From Chaetomium olivaceum (Eukaryota; Ascomycota; Sordariomycetes; Sordariales; Chaetomiaceae): a DNA stretch of 64,000 nt. A model generated the notes under the pieces. It was not told the DNA's origin. It made no database searches and saw only the letters and a list, made by a program, of their open reading frames with translations. The position numbers and the translations under genes were made by a program. Where the stretch lies: assembly GCA_039881045.1 (NCBI GenBank), contig JAYWVB010000015.1:248001-312000 (forward strand), read 5' to 3'. This document shows positions 1-11,075 of this stretch, in pieces. Positions within the stretch are counted from its first letter, which is position 1, and each line of letters opens with the position of its first letter.

Positions 1-1483
1 CCTTTATTGTCATTTGACAAGCTCTGAATGGTTTGTTTATGTGACATCATCGCAGCCCGAGCAACGGACGACTGGTCTCGGAGACAACGCCGGACCTCGG
101 CTGCCAAGTTAACTACATACGTGGGTTCCATGTCCACCTTTTAGAATGGGTATTGTGTAACTCGGTCAAACCTGGGCGACGTTTCCGACGACATAACCTC
201 TTGGGGAGCAGGGAGCTTGTCAGCGTGCGACGTTTCAAGGCCAGCTCTGCGGTCGCTGTTTCGATAGTCGCGGTCGGTCAAACGGCGGCCGTGTTCGGCA
301 ACCTCGCCCCCAAGCAATTGGGCATTGATTGGGGTCCGAGGTTGGGAAGGATTGGAAGGTAGTAGTAGCGCGTGCTCAAGTGGCCAAATTTATGTAAGGG
401 TAGCTGAGAATCTCAGCTGGATAGCCGCAAAGTAACCTCATGTGAACGCCGAACTCGATGAGATTAATATTGAGAGGATCTTGGACAGGTTCCTTGGCGA
501 CGGGAAGAGCTGAAAAAACGGGACGATCTTGGTTTCTTGTTTCAGTTCGGGATCCGCAGGCCACATGGCTTGGCGCCCCTCACCCCACTGCTCCATGATC
601 CAATCGTGACAGGCTGTGCTGGCAACCCCACCCTGGGCCCCAGTGCCCGACATGCTGCCCGCGATTTGCACCCCAAGACCAGCAGCAACCGAGCTTCCAC
701 CTCAGCCCAGCAGCCCAGCTTCTCAGGCCAAACTCTCACCGAGCTGAAGACTCTCGCCCCAGAGCCAGCCAGGACCCCCACCGCCGAATACCCATACACA
801 AGACCTCTTCTCGCCCGACACCCTGTTCCTGGATATCCCGCCCCCCGAACATCCCATTTTCGCGGGCAGCGGGCCGCCAACACCCTAGCAAGACTCCCCC
901 TGCAGGTGCGTGAACTTGCAACCTCAGTGACCCTCTTCCCGGCCCTCGGAAAACCCATCTTTGGTCAAGACGCGCCCACGCATGCCCTTGTCGGCTCTTG
1001 ACCGCCCCGTCGGGTTACCGTCCTCTTTTTCTGCCATGTCTCACTGCCCTGCCTCATACTGCAAGCCATCCATCATCAACTGTTGACTTTTTCCTTCCTT
1101 GCATCTTGTGCTCTGCTCATCGGTACGCTGCGACAGATTTCACAGTCTGATCTAGGTACCCGACAGTAGTTACCAGGCAAACGCCATTCTCCGAATTCCG
1201 ATCCCGATCCTGCCCTCCCTCCCGACTCCACCCCCCCCCCCCCCCCCAAATCTACGCCGCCGTTGCCGCACGAGCTTCCCCATCACTCAACGCGCTCTAT
1301 AAACCCCGGCCCCGTCCGAGTTATTATTATTATTTACCTTTTCCTGTGCCACCCCCCACCTCCCGCCGCTCGACGCCGCCGCTTGTCCTTCCCACGAGGC
1401 CATATCCGGCCGCTCGTCCGACCGACCGGCCCTACCCTCTTGTTCCGAGTCCGATCCTGCCGCTGCCGACTATCCGTCTGGAT
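1..1483. other. Intergenic, 5' region of metacaspase gene
   Basis: No coding region could be supported. Open frames here, such as 537-1001 on the plus strand, are rich in Pro, Ala, Arg and Ser and look like GC-biased noise. The last few hundred bases before 1484 are pyrimidine-rich, including a long C run at 1231-1247, as is usual for a fungal promoter and 5' leader. Confidence 0.6.
1231..1247. repeat. Poly-C tract (17 C) in metacaspase leader/promoter
   Basis: An uninterrupted run of 17 C lies about 240 nt upstream of the metacaspase start codon. Its exact length is doubtful given how many G/C-run indels this sequence shows elsewhere. Confidence 0.85.
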
Positions 1484-3177
1484 ATGTCTGGATTTCCTGG
1501 TGCGGGCTACAACGCCGGTGGATACGCCCCGCCGCCACAGCAACAATACGCCGGTTACTTCCCGTATGTTGGGCCAGCCCCGCGCGGCATATATACACAC
1601 ATAAAGATATCTCTCGGGTTCATGGACTGATGTTTGCTGGTAAAGATCCCAAAACTATGGCTACCAGCAACCGGCGCCACCGCCTCAAGGCCCCGGATAT
1701 GGTTACCAACAACCGGGCCCGGCTTATGGCGGGTACCAGCAGGTTCGTCTGACCACAATCCCAAAAGTGAAACGCCGCAGACTAAATCCCCTATTAGCCA
1801 CCAGCCCAGGGATATCATCCTCCGCCGCCGGCCCCTAATAACTTCGGGAGACCGAGTAAGCACGACCATGATCTTTCCATATACGAAGATCGCAGATACT
1901 AACAATCACAGACATGCCGACGGTAAACTCGAACTCATACGTCCACGGGAACCACAACGCCCCGCCGCCGCCGCCGACGACTCAACAACACTATGGATAC
2001 CAACAGCAATTTGCGTTTCAATACTCACAGTGTACGGGGCGCCGGAAAGCTTTGTTGATCGGCATCAACTACTTCAACCAGCGCGGCCAGCTCCGAGGGT
2101 GTATCAACGATGTGAGGAACATGTCGGCCTACCTCGTCGAGAACTTTGGCTACAAACGCGAGGACATGGTCATCCTCACCGACGACCAACAAAACCCCAT
2201 GAGCCAGCCATCGAAGCAGAATATCCTGAGGGCCATGCACTGGCTCGTCAAAGACGCCCGGCCAAACGACTCGCTGTTTTTCCACTACTCTGGTAAGCAC
2301 CACAGGTCGGTTTAGCGGGGTTTAGGTTCTAACTCGGTTCTAGGTCACGGTGGGCAAACAAAGGACCTCGATGGCGACGAGGAGGACGGGTATGACGAGG
2401 TCATCTATCCCGTCGACTTCCGGCAGACCGGGCACATCACCGACGACGAGATGCACCGCATCATGGTGCGGCCCCTCCAGGCGGGCGTGCGCCTCACAGC
2501 CATCTTCGACTCGTGTCATTCCGGGACAGCCCTCGATCTGCCCTACATCTACTCCACCCAGGGGCATCCTCAAGGAGCCCAACCTTGCCAAGGAGGCCGG
2601 CCAGGGTCTGCTCAGCGCCGTGTCCGCATACAGCCGCGGCGATCTCGGTGGCGTGGCCAGCAACATCGTGGGCTTTTTCAAGAAGGCCAGCAACAGCGAG
2701 GATGCCTATGCCAGGTCGATGGCGGTCAAGACATCGCCAGCGGATGGTTATGTTTTCGGGGAGCAAAGACGATCAGACCTCGTTCGTGCCCCCTTCCTCC
2801 CCTCTCACATCTTCCTCATCACACATAGTAGTTCTCTCTTGGCTGACGGTACCCACCTCCCCTCCAACAGAGCCGACGCGACCATCGCCTCGCAGGCCAC
2901 GGGCGCCATGTCCTGGGCCTTCATCACGGCGCTCAAAAAGAACCCGCAGCAGAGCTACGTGCAGCTGCTCAACAGCATCCGCGACGAGCTGCAGACCCGC
3001 TACACCCAAAAGCCCCAGCTCTCGTGCAGCCATCCCCTCGGTAGGTTTCTTCCCATCTTGCATCACCACCCCACCGCTGCATCTCTGTCTTGATGAGAGA
3101 TTTACGTGGCTGACGCGGTTGGTGTCATGGATGGCTTTCATGGGCAAACAGACACCAATGTCTTGTTTGTGATGTGA
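1484..3177 (+). CDS. MCA1: Metacaspase (caspase-like Arg/Lys-specific cysteine protease), two apparent frameshifts
   Basis: Calcium-dependent cysteine protease of clan CD, cytosolic, linked to stress response, aggregate clearance and cell death in fungi. The N-terminal prodomain is the usual Gly/Tyr/Gln/Pro-rich segment (GYQQP repeats). The p20 domain contains RKALLIGINYF, the catalytic His in HYSGHGG (split by an intron in the Gly codon) and the catalytic Cys in DSCHSG. The C-terminal part has SGSKDDQTS and ends HPLDTNVLFVM. Seven exons fit: 1484-1563, 1646-1742, 1798-1855, 1912-2292, 2344-2781, 2871-3040, 3152-3177, giving about 415 residues. The frame moves by one base at GGGG 2561-2564 and again near GG 2746-2747; in each case removing one G restores the conserved protein. 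Both changes fall after the catalytic Cys. No intron can explain a one-base step, so they are either sequence errors or inactivating mutations. Family assignment is secure. Confidence 0.93.
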
Positions 3178-4277
3178 TGTTGTAGGAAAACAAAACACAT
3201 GTTCCGTACAAATATTTACATGGGATCCGATCGTTTGACCGTTTGCTTTGGCTTTTTTTGCATTGACTCGGGAGTACGTATCGATATTCGGGACCGGGAG
3301 GTTGATTTATTCTCCGGATGGATGGATGGATGGATGGATGGGCGAGGGATCGGCTTGGTTGAATAAGGCTGGATGGATAGGGACTGGGTGGGGTATGAAT
3401 GCGATGACTACTACTATTACGGGTTCTGTCTTCGAGGCCACCAAGTCACTCGCTTGTTGTATTATTGGCGGATGGGTAGGCAGGCACTGTCTTGAAGTTC
3501 CTAGGAAGTCATGGCTTGGGGGGGTTAATCGGTTCTGGCATGTGCTCCTTTCAGGGTTACCGTGCTGGACAGAAGGACGGGCTATGCGATGAGCTGGACG
3601 ACGGTGAAAATGCATACGCTGGTTTTTATCTTGTTCTTTTGTCAGTGCCTTTGTATTTCCGAGTCTCCGGGAGTGGTTGCGCGCTCAGGGGTTTGGATAA
3701 CTAACTGAGATTGCCTTGATATCAATGCTCGCTTGGACCTCGATTCCTGGCTCAAAAGCCTCTCTCTTTATGCCAAGATCACACCAGTCCCTGAATCTTC
3801 GGGCGGAAGGAAGTAACAGTAAACAAAACAAATGATTTCAACAACCTTGATATCAATGACTGTGCTTCCCTACTCCGCCCTTTGCCAACCAACCTGGTTA
3901 TGCCCAAGGTATCTCCACCCGCCGCGCAACCCAACCGACCCTGTACCGAACTCCAACCCAGAATAAAGTAAACGAAAGGATGCATACATCATCGTGAGCC
4001 CATGCAAGACAGCCAACAACATGCTCTGACCCCACCCTAACACCAATTGTTGCCCAACACAAACTCTCATCAGCCGTCCTCTGCCCTTTCTTTCCAACGG
4101 TACCCACCCAAACAGAACACGACAAAAACAAACCTAGCCGCTTAATCCAGAGGTCGAAAATAGAAGAAACCAACCAGTTCCCTCCCCGATAGACACCACA
4201 CCACCACCTTGACAGGCAATGCAAACAAACAAACAAATAAACAACCAACCCGACCAACCAAACCGACCACCTCAAAA
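3178..4277. other. Convergent intergenic region
   Basis: 3' flanks of the metacaspase and spindle-pole genes. It contains a GGAT tetranucleotide repeat at 3316-3341 and AC/A-rich sequence near 4215-4250. I see no gene. Confidence 0.6.
3316..3341. repeat. (GGAT)6 microsatellite
   Basis: Six tandem GGAT units plus GG, in the 3' flank of the metacaspase gene. Confidence 0.9.
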
Positions 4278-7200
4278 TCAACACTCAATCCCGCCCTCCA
4301 CCTTCCTCAACCAAGCAGCCGAAACCGAACCCGAACCCGGACGCGGCGACGAGCCCCCCGTCTTGCGCGCGACCTCGGCGCGCCAGACATCGCGCATAGC
4401 GCGGATGCGCTCCTCGCGCTGCATGCCGTCGTAGCAGTCGGCCAGCTTTTGCCGCACCTTGTCGTTCTTGGCCCAGGCGCGCGCGCCGACCTGCATGCGG
4501 ACGACGCCACGCACCGCGTTGAGGGCGAGGCGTAGGTTCGAGCGCGGGGACCGCTTCTTTTGAGGGGGCTGTTTCTCCTTGGCGGGCTGCGGTTGCGGTT
4601 GTTTGTTGTTGTTGTTGTTGTTGTTGCTGGGCTTGTTGGGTTTGTTTTTGGCGGACGAGGGGGTAGTGGTCGCGCCGCGCGGAAGAGGAGCCGGAGCGGG
4701 CTGAGGAAGGCTTGATCTCGGCGCGGATACGGTTGATGATTGCGAGGTCGGCTTTATTACTGTGAGAGGGTGGTGATTAGTAAATCGGGAGCGTGGTAGA
4801 AGGGTAGAGTAAGAAGAACATACCAGGCGTCGCGGACTTGGACCTGCATCAACAAGTACTGCTTCGCATAGGCCGCGTCGCTGCGCAACTTGGCCTCGCG
4901 GTCCCAGCATGCTTTGAGCCACTCCATCTGCATCACCATGCCGCGGATCTCCTTCTCGTGTCGTTTCTCGGCGGCTTCGGCAGCCCGGATGATAGCATCG
5001 GTGTCGATGCCGTTCTTGCCAGTTTTGGAAACTCGGACAAGAGCACGCTCCTCGTTGGCGGCGGCTGCTGAAGCCGCTTCGGCAACGGCCTTGTCCTTCT
5101 CCGTCTTCAGCTTCTTGAAGTCCTTGTGCAGTTTTTCCGCGCTAGCCCGGTATGCTGCCCTTTCGCTGCGAGCTCGCTCCAGTTTCTTACGGAGGGATGT
5201 CTCCACCCCCATGAGCTCCTCGAGCGCCTCGCGGTGTTCGTGCAGCTCGCGGTCGAGTTTGTCGGCGGAGAGCTGTGACTCGCGCAACATCTTGTGTAGA
5301 TCGCGGCGCTCCTCGAGCGGCATCTCACTAAAACTGCTGTTCATACTATTGCTCCGCTGATCGCGCACAGCAGCGGCTAGCTCGTCCCGCTCCCGCTTAT
5401 ACTTCTCGAGCTTTTGCTTGTACTTCTTTAAGGTCTCCTCGTGTGCCATGGCAGACTCTTCGGCGGCGGTCTGGGCATCTTCGAAAGCTTGCTCAAGCAC
5501 GAACTTTTCGTCCTCGAGCTCATCGAGATGTTTCTGGAGCTCGCGTGCCGACGCAGAGGCTTTGCGCTCGACATCGCGCAGAGACCGCTTCAAGTCATGC
5601 ACCGATTGATTGGCGGTAGAGAGTTGATGGCGCAACTCGGACACCTCGGCCTTCTGTGCAGAACCCCCGTGAGATGACGGGGAAGTCGCAAACCGGTCCA
5701 GGGCGGCTTCATGGGCCTTGCGTTCCAAGTCCGCAATTTGCCGCTTGAGTCCTTTGATGGACTCCTTCTGGGAGGCATCATGCTTAAGCTGGTCAATCTC
5801 CTTCTTCCTCGCGGCGGATAGCTCGCGATGGAGCTCGGAGAGCTCACTGTTCCCTTCACCTCCTTGGCCAGGGAACTGGGAGGCGGCCAGCTGCGTTTCG
5901 TAGTCCTGGACGCGGCGCTCAAGCTCGCGGATGGTCCGGCGGAGAGCCGCAAGCTCGGTGTTATCCGAAGATTGCCGCACTGTTGCTTGAAGATCGCGGA
6001 TTTCGTCACCCAGTCGGTCCTCTTCAGCGGCGGCCTTTTCGATTTCCTTCTCGAGAGATTCCTCAACTTCCCGCCGCCTCTCAGCTAGAGCCTTATTTTC
6101 CTCCTTGAGTCGGCGCAGCTCAGCCTCTAGCTTCGTCTTTGCAACACGCAGGTCGATGCGCTCTTGATCGTACTTGAAGGTGTCCTCGCCGTGCTCGTTG
6201 AGCCGACCGATTTCCGCTTCCAGTTCATTGCGCTCCGCTTTAGTTGCTTCCAAAGAGGCACGGACAGAGCGCAGCTCAGTATCCAGGCCTGATGACCGGT
6301 CCTGCAATGCTCGGCGCTCCTCCGTAAGCTTGTTGACCTTCTCGGTAGCCTCGGAGAGCTGGCGTTTGAGGCGAGCAACAGTTTCGTTGGTCTGCTTAGC
6401 AGATTCATGAGAGGCGGTTGATGATGCTCTAGCTGAATCTGCTGTGGCCTTGAGAGACGCGAGCTGCTGCTTCAGTTGGTCACATTCCTGCTGGGCCCGG
6501 TCGAGTTCGAGACGGGCTTTCTCAGACTCCTCGTCGATAGTGGCCTGCAAGATCTCAACCTCGTCCTCGAGTGCCTCCACCCTTTCTCTCTGAGCCTCGC
6601 ATTCAAGCTGGGATTGGCGGAGATCATCTTTCACAGCTGACAACTCGCTGCGGAGATCTTCCAACATGTCTTGCCTAGAGCTCAAGTCCTGTTGCAGCTG
6701 GCCAATCTGGGTCCGCAAGATGGCCTCGTCCTTCTTGTGCCTTTCTGCCTCGCTCTGGAGGGCTTCTTGAAGCTTGGTTTCCTTGCTCGACAAGGCCCCC
6801 TCAGTATCCCGCAGCTTGTCGATCGTGCGTTGTAAACCAGCGGCACGTTCCTCGGCACGGTCGCGTTCAACCTCCAGATTGCGGCGCTCGGATTCCCACT
6901 TTTCACTGTCGTTATCGTAGAGATTGTCCCGTTCACGGCACTCTGCTTGGAGGTCGGAGATTTCGTCATTCAGTTGCTCGATTTCGGTCCGGAACTGGTT
7001 CCGGATGTCCTGCTCTATGCTTAAAGCGTGTTGGCGTTCTTGTTCCAGGTTGTTCTCGGCCTCAGCAACAGACTGCTTGAGCTTGGTTACCTCCCGTTGC
7101 AGAGAGGTAGATTCGCTGGTCAGGGCGTCGTGGCGGCTCTGGAGGAGTGCCTTCTCATCGTTTCGCAAGTTGAGGTCGGCTTGGGCTTGCTCCAGTTTGG

Positions 7201-8785
7201 ATTCCAGCGTTAAGCGGATATGCTCGGCTGAGTCGCGTTCCATCCTGGCCTCCTTGAGCTGACGCCTGGTATCCTCCAACTCTTTCCGCCAAGACCCATG
7301 CTCGTCGTCCACCCTAGCTTCTAGCGATAGACGAATGCGTTCTGAAGAATCGCGTTCCTCGCGGGCTTCTTTGAGCTTAGCCCTCATGCCGTCTATTTCC
7401 TTTTGCTGAGCCGAGCGTTCCTCCTCGAGGGATGCGCAGTCCTGGCGGGCCCTGTCGGCTTCGGACTGCAAGCGTGCAATCTTTTCTTCGACCTGGCGAG
7501 AGAGGCCCTTGGTGACGACCGACTTGTTAGCCATCTCCTCCTGTAGCTCCTCTAGATCTGCCTCAGCACGATCTTTCTCTGAGGTTGCCTCCTGGAGCTT
7601 CTCCCTCATATCTTCGACCTGCTGCTCAAAACGCCGCACGTTGGCCTCCAGATCCTCAATTGTGTCCCTGGCCTCGCGGAGACGATCGCTGTCCTGGGCC
7701 TTTTCCTCCAGCTCCACCATCCGTCGCTGCGTCTTTTTGAGTTGCTCCTCGGCATCGTCGACCTTTTCCCTCAGCTCGTCTATCTCGTCTTCGTGTTGTG
7801 TGATGACGTCGTCTTTTCGCCGGAGGTCCGCCTCCAAGTCGCCGATCTCGTCCTGAAGCTTCTCCACCTTGTCCTGCCCATCGTCCTGGTTCTCGAGTTG
7901 CCGGTGCAGGTCGTCGATTTCAGCATCCTTCTCCTCGAGCTGCTTCCGCAGGCGATCAAGCTCGACTCGCTGGTTCTCGTCGGCGTACTTTCGCTTGGCC
8001 TTTTCCTGCACCTCAAGAATCTGTTGTCGGTAGCTCTCGAGGTCTTTTTCGGCCGAGGTAAGATGTTTTTTGTACCGCTGGAGTTCGCGCTGCATGGTCA
8101 CCTTGTCTACCTTCAACTCGGTGTTCTCCTTAAGCGCGGCCTCGCTGAATCCGGGGCCGGCTTTCCGCAGGGCTTCCTCCAGAAAGTGAATCTTGAGTTT
8201 CAAGCCAAAATTCTCCTTTTCGATCTTGTCGATGACGTTCTCTTGCTCGCGTAACGAGAGCTGATTCCCGTCTTCGAGTGGGCCCTTGCCGTTGTCGCGC
8301 CTCCTCATCACCAAGGGGGTAGATGCGGCACTACTGCTGTCTACCTCGGGAAGTGGTGTGCCGCCCATAAAGGACGATGTGTTGTGTGAGGCTCCGTACA
8401 TGCTCGTCTCCCCCGCGGGCATGGGTGTCATGGATTCGTCGATCTTGGCGAGGAAGCCGGGGGTTGCTCGCCCCGGGTTCTCCTTGCCAACGCCATAGCG
8501 GCGTACGCTGTTCCTAGTTGCAGATTTGAGCAGTGGTGTAAACTCGGGACCCCCCAGGCCAGCAGGAAGGTTTTGGCGGTCATTGAAGGGCGCGCGACGC
8601 CCGCGTGGGGTCTTAATGCTTGGCCGGCCGCCGTTGCGGAGTTGCTGGAGGAGGTTCGCGTCTTTTGAGGGTGACTGAAATGATAACTCTTGTGAAATGT
8701 CAAAATCGGGCTGGCGGTTAAGGAATGTCGCGTCGCCCACGTTGGTGCGCGGCGTATCAAGGCCGTCAAAGTCTGGTTGCACCAT
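4278..8785 (-). CDS. PCP1: Spindle pole body / MTOC coiled-coil protein with CM1 (Cnn_1N) and PACT domains
   Basis: About 1,500 residues, almost all heptad coiled coil. After a disordered N-terminus there is a centrosomin motif 1 segment around residues 175-260 (ENVIDKIEKENFGLKLKIHF and following), which in this family binds and activates the gamma-tubulin ring complex. The C-terminus carries a PACT-type segment (QMEWLKACWDREAKLRSDAA, then QVQVRDACNKADL), which anchors pericentrin/PCP1/SPC110 proteins to the spindle pole through calmodulin. One intron (about 4755-4822) splits the Cys codon of DACNKADL. Downstream of that intron the frame must shift between about 4720 and 4560 to reach the natural C-terminal segment (LALNAVRGVVRMQ), so one indel is likely near the CAA/AAC-rich tract. 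Start at 8785 is the first Met of the long frame. ApsB/MTO1-type is the alternative name, but the PACT end favours PCP1. Confidence 0.82.
4592..4628. repeat. Trinucleotide (GTT/CAA) tract in CDS
   Basis: GTT-rich triplet tract on the plus strand (encoding Asn/Gln runs on the minus strand) inside the C-terminal linker of the CM1/PACT gene. It is a likely slippage site for the frame change there. Confidence 0.75.
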
Positions 8786-9524
8786 CGCGACTCAGCTGTC
8801 GCAGGGCGGAAGAGAATAAACACGTGGTGGATGGCGCCCCAAAGCAGCAATATTTCGTCGTGTGCTTATCCAACAAATTGAGCAAATCGCCCTATTCATG
8901 GGTGGACGGTGGGTGACGATTAATCGGTATCTGGTATAAATTGGTGGGGGAAGTCGCGTCCAGACGGAAAGAGCAACATTCTTAATCACCCTTGCAAGGG
9001 TTTGTTTACTTTAACTCTCTCCGCCAATCAGAGACCCACATTCTCAGTTTGATGTCTCGGCATCCACGTCAAGAGCGTGAAGTCCATGTTGAGGGTTAGG
9101 GTTAGTCGCGGATCGAGCCAGAAACCCACCAAATCCACATGCACCAGAAGGATGTGGGGCGTTCAGATCCAGAAGGGGTTCAACTTACACACTGCTGCCA
9201 TCAACTCATGAGTTGAACTACTGGGTTTCATGATACTGAGGATCGAATCCCATACTCTGTGTACAACACAAGGTCATGCTTGAGCCAAGGGAAATACACA
9301 TTATTTTTCGCTTCCTCTTTATTTCCAGACTCCGGTTCCCATTTTCAACAAACCGTCTTCATCAATACTAATTGCGGACTTCAACTCATCACTCATCCGA
9401 CCCGACTGTCATCAAGTGGTATCTCGGCCCTCTAACTAAAAATCGGCAATACATCATCACTTCTGAACGCTCAATAAGACTGGCCTTTTATACCGGCTTG
9501 TAACGCACACTTCAGGATCTCAAG
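8786..9524. promoter_or_regulatory. Divergent promoter between PCP1-like and HAUS1-like genes
   Basis: The 739 bp between two start codons pointing away from each other. It holds a CCAAT box at 9024-9028 and a telobox-like GGGTTAGGGTTAG at 9093-9105. Both are motif matches only; promoter function is inferred from position. Confidence 0.5.
9093..9105 (+). promoter_or_regulatory. Telobox-like element
   Basis: Two consecutive telomere-type units (GGGTTAGGGTTAG). In fungi such short internal copies can be bound by Tbf1/Myb-type factors. Here this is inference from the motif alone. A similar element is at 20951-20960. Confidence 0.4.
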
Positions 9525-10612
9525 ATGGCTCATCTACCTCCCAACGCAGCCATCTTCTCACCCTCAGTCGCCCGCGCGGCAGCTTCAGCCGCCAAAGACT
9601 GGTCTTATGTTGACGGCTGGCTGCAAAGCAAGTTCCCCGGCGGCGACCCTCCTCCGTTTGAACGAAATGCCGACACATTGCGTGTTCTGCTCGCCCTCGC
9701 CGCTGCCAACGAAGCAGCAGACGATGAACGCACCCTCGTCGCCCGTCTCGAGGCGGAGACCCTCAACCAACTCCGCGCTCACGAGCAATCACAAAACCAA
9801 GCCAAGGGGGAAAACACTAACACCGAAAACAACGCCCTCGACTCAGCCCGCGAAGCAATCCTCGCCGCCCTAGAAACCTCACTGACTCGAGAAGGCCAAA
9901 CGGCCCTCACCGCTCTCGCCGCCCTGGCGCTGCAGACCAACACCCCCCCCCCACACCCGCCGCCCTCGGCACCGAACTAATCACCCTCTCCGCCACCACC
10001 TCCACCCTCGAGCAAACCACCGCCCGCATCCACACTCTCACAGCCCACCTCGCGCGCGAAGCCGCCGCAACAGCCCAACTCGCCGCCGAGCTCCGCCCAC
10101 CATCACCCCATCCACACCCCCACCCCCACGACGACGACGACGACGACGACGACACCAACAACACCCCCCACAACAACAAAACCCCAGCAGCAGCAGCATC
10201 GGCATCAGCAACAGGCTACCACCCGCCCGCCGACCTCGCGCTACAAAACCTCTCCCTCCAGCGCCAAATCAAGACCCTTTCCACCCGCATCCCCGAACTC
10301 CGCGACAAGGCCGCCGCCATAGCCCGATCCACCGGCACCACCAACACCAGCACCAGCGGTCCACGCTCCTCCCCAACCCTCGCTGAAATCCGACGCGAGG
10401 AGGAAGCGTACACGGCGCTGCTGGCCGCCAAGCGGGAGCTGGACGCGCAGGTGCGGGCGTTTGCGGGCCTGCCGCCTGACGCAGAGCTGGCGAGGCAGGA
10501 GCTGGAAAGTCTGAGGGGGGAGCTGAGGCGGATGACGGTGAGGAGGGATGAGGTGTTTGAGGGGCTGGTGGAGAGGGAGACGCCGCGGAAGAGGGAGAGG
10601 GGAGTAGTGTGA
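9525..10612 (+). CDS. HAUS1: HAUS1-like augmin subunit (coiled coil), frameshifted in a C run
   Basis: Intronless, about 362 residues once one frame break is bridged. The N-terminus (AIFSPSVARAAASAAKDWSY ... VDGWLQSKF ... ERNADTLRVLLALAAANEAA) resembles the fungal HAUS augmin-like complex subunit 1 family, as far as I recall it. Augmin docks on spindle microtubules and recruits gamma-tubulin complexes for branching nucleation. The rest is helical coiled coil with a low-complexity linker (His/Pro then an Asp run at about 10129-10155) and a Lys/Arg-rich tail. The frame breaks at the C10 run 9943-9952: one more C joins the N-terminal frame to a long natural frame ending at the TGA at 10610. The gene is head-to-head with the CM1/PACT gene. 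Coiled-coil similarity is weak evidence, so the HAUS1 name is moderate. Confidence 0.6.
10129..10155 (+). repeat. GAC triplet repeat (poly-Asp) in HAUS1-like CDS
   Basis: Tandem GAC codons following CAC/CCC codons, encoding His/Pro then about eight or nine Asp in the disordered linker. Confidence 0.85.
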
Positions 10613-11075
10613 GGAAGTAGGGGAGGAAGAAGTAAAGAAGGGTGGGGTGGGGGTTGGGGGTTGGGGTTTGTTGATATTGGTACATAGTAATGGTAACCGA
10701 CGGTGATGGGGTGGCATTAGGCGGGATGACAGTGTTTTTATCAGTCCATCTGTATTCTGGTCTGGTCTTGTCTAGATAGAAGTAGTTTAAAAACGACGCG
10801 CCCCGGTCACCCTGACGCCCCTCCCCCGGCTAACCATTCTATCCGCCCGCTCAGTCTCACTTCCCGAAGGGGTATTGTCGTCGCACTCTACTAGTACGCC
10901 GCCGATACGCGTCCGATGCTGGTCGTGAATCTCTAGAGTTAGAAAGAGACGCTGTCAGAGAGCTAGATGAAACCACAAAAAACAAAACGCATCAATGCCA
11001 ATGCTCGCATGCATAACCATAGCTAAACACCAAAAGCCAAAAGCCAAAACAACGATGAAAGCCAGACGGGGTAAA
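10613..11075. other. Convergent intergenic region
   Basis: 3' flanks of the HAUS1-like and VAC14 genes. I see nothing coding. Confidence 0.6.

Noticed and set aside
542..1001. Overlapping long frames upstream of metacaspase on both strands
   Set aside because: Both strands are open over the same bases with Pro/Arg/Ala bias, typical of GC-rich noise.
2561..2747. Programmed ribosomal frameshifting in the metacaspase
   Set aside because: Two separate +1 sites without a slippery codon/stop context, absent from known metacaspases; sequence error is simpler.
4680..4740. A 30-nt intron (GTATCC...TCAG) to explain the frame change in the CM1/PACT gene
   Set aside because: Too short to splice in fungi and it would delete part of the conserved PACT end.
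9225..9260. GGATCGAATCCC, tRNA T-loop-like
   Set aside because: No acceptor, D or anticodon stem can be folded at the right distances on either strand.
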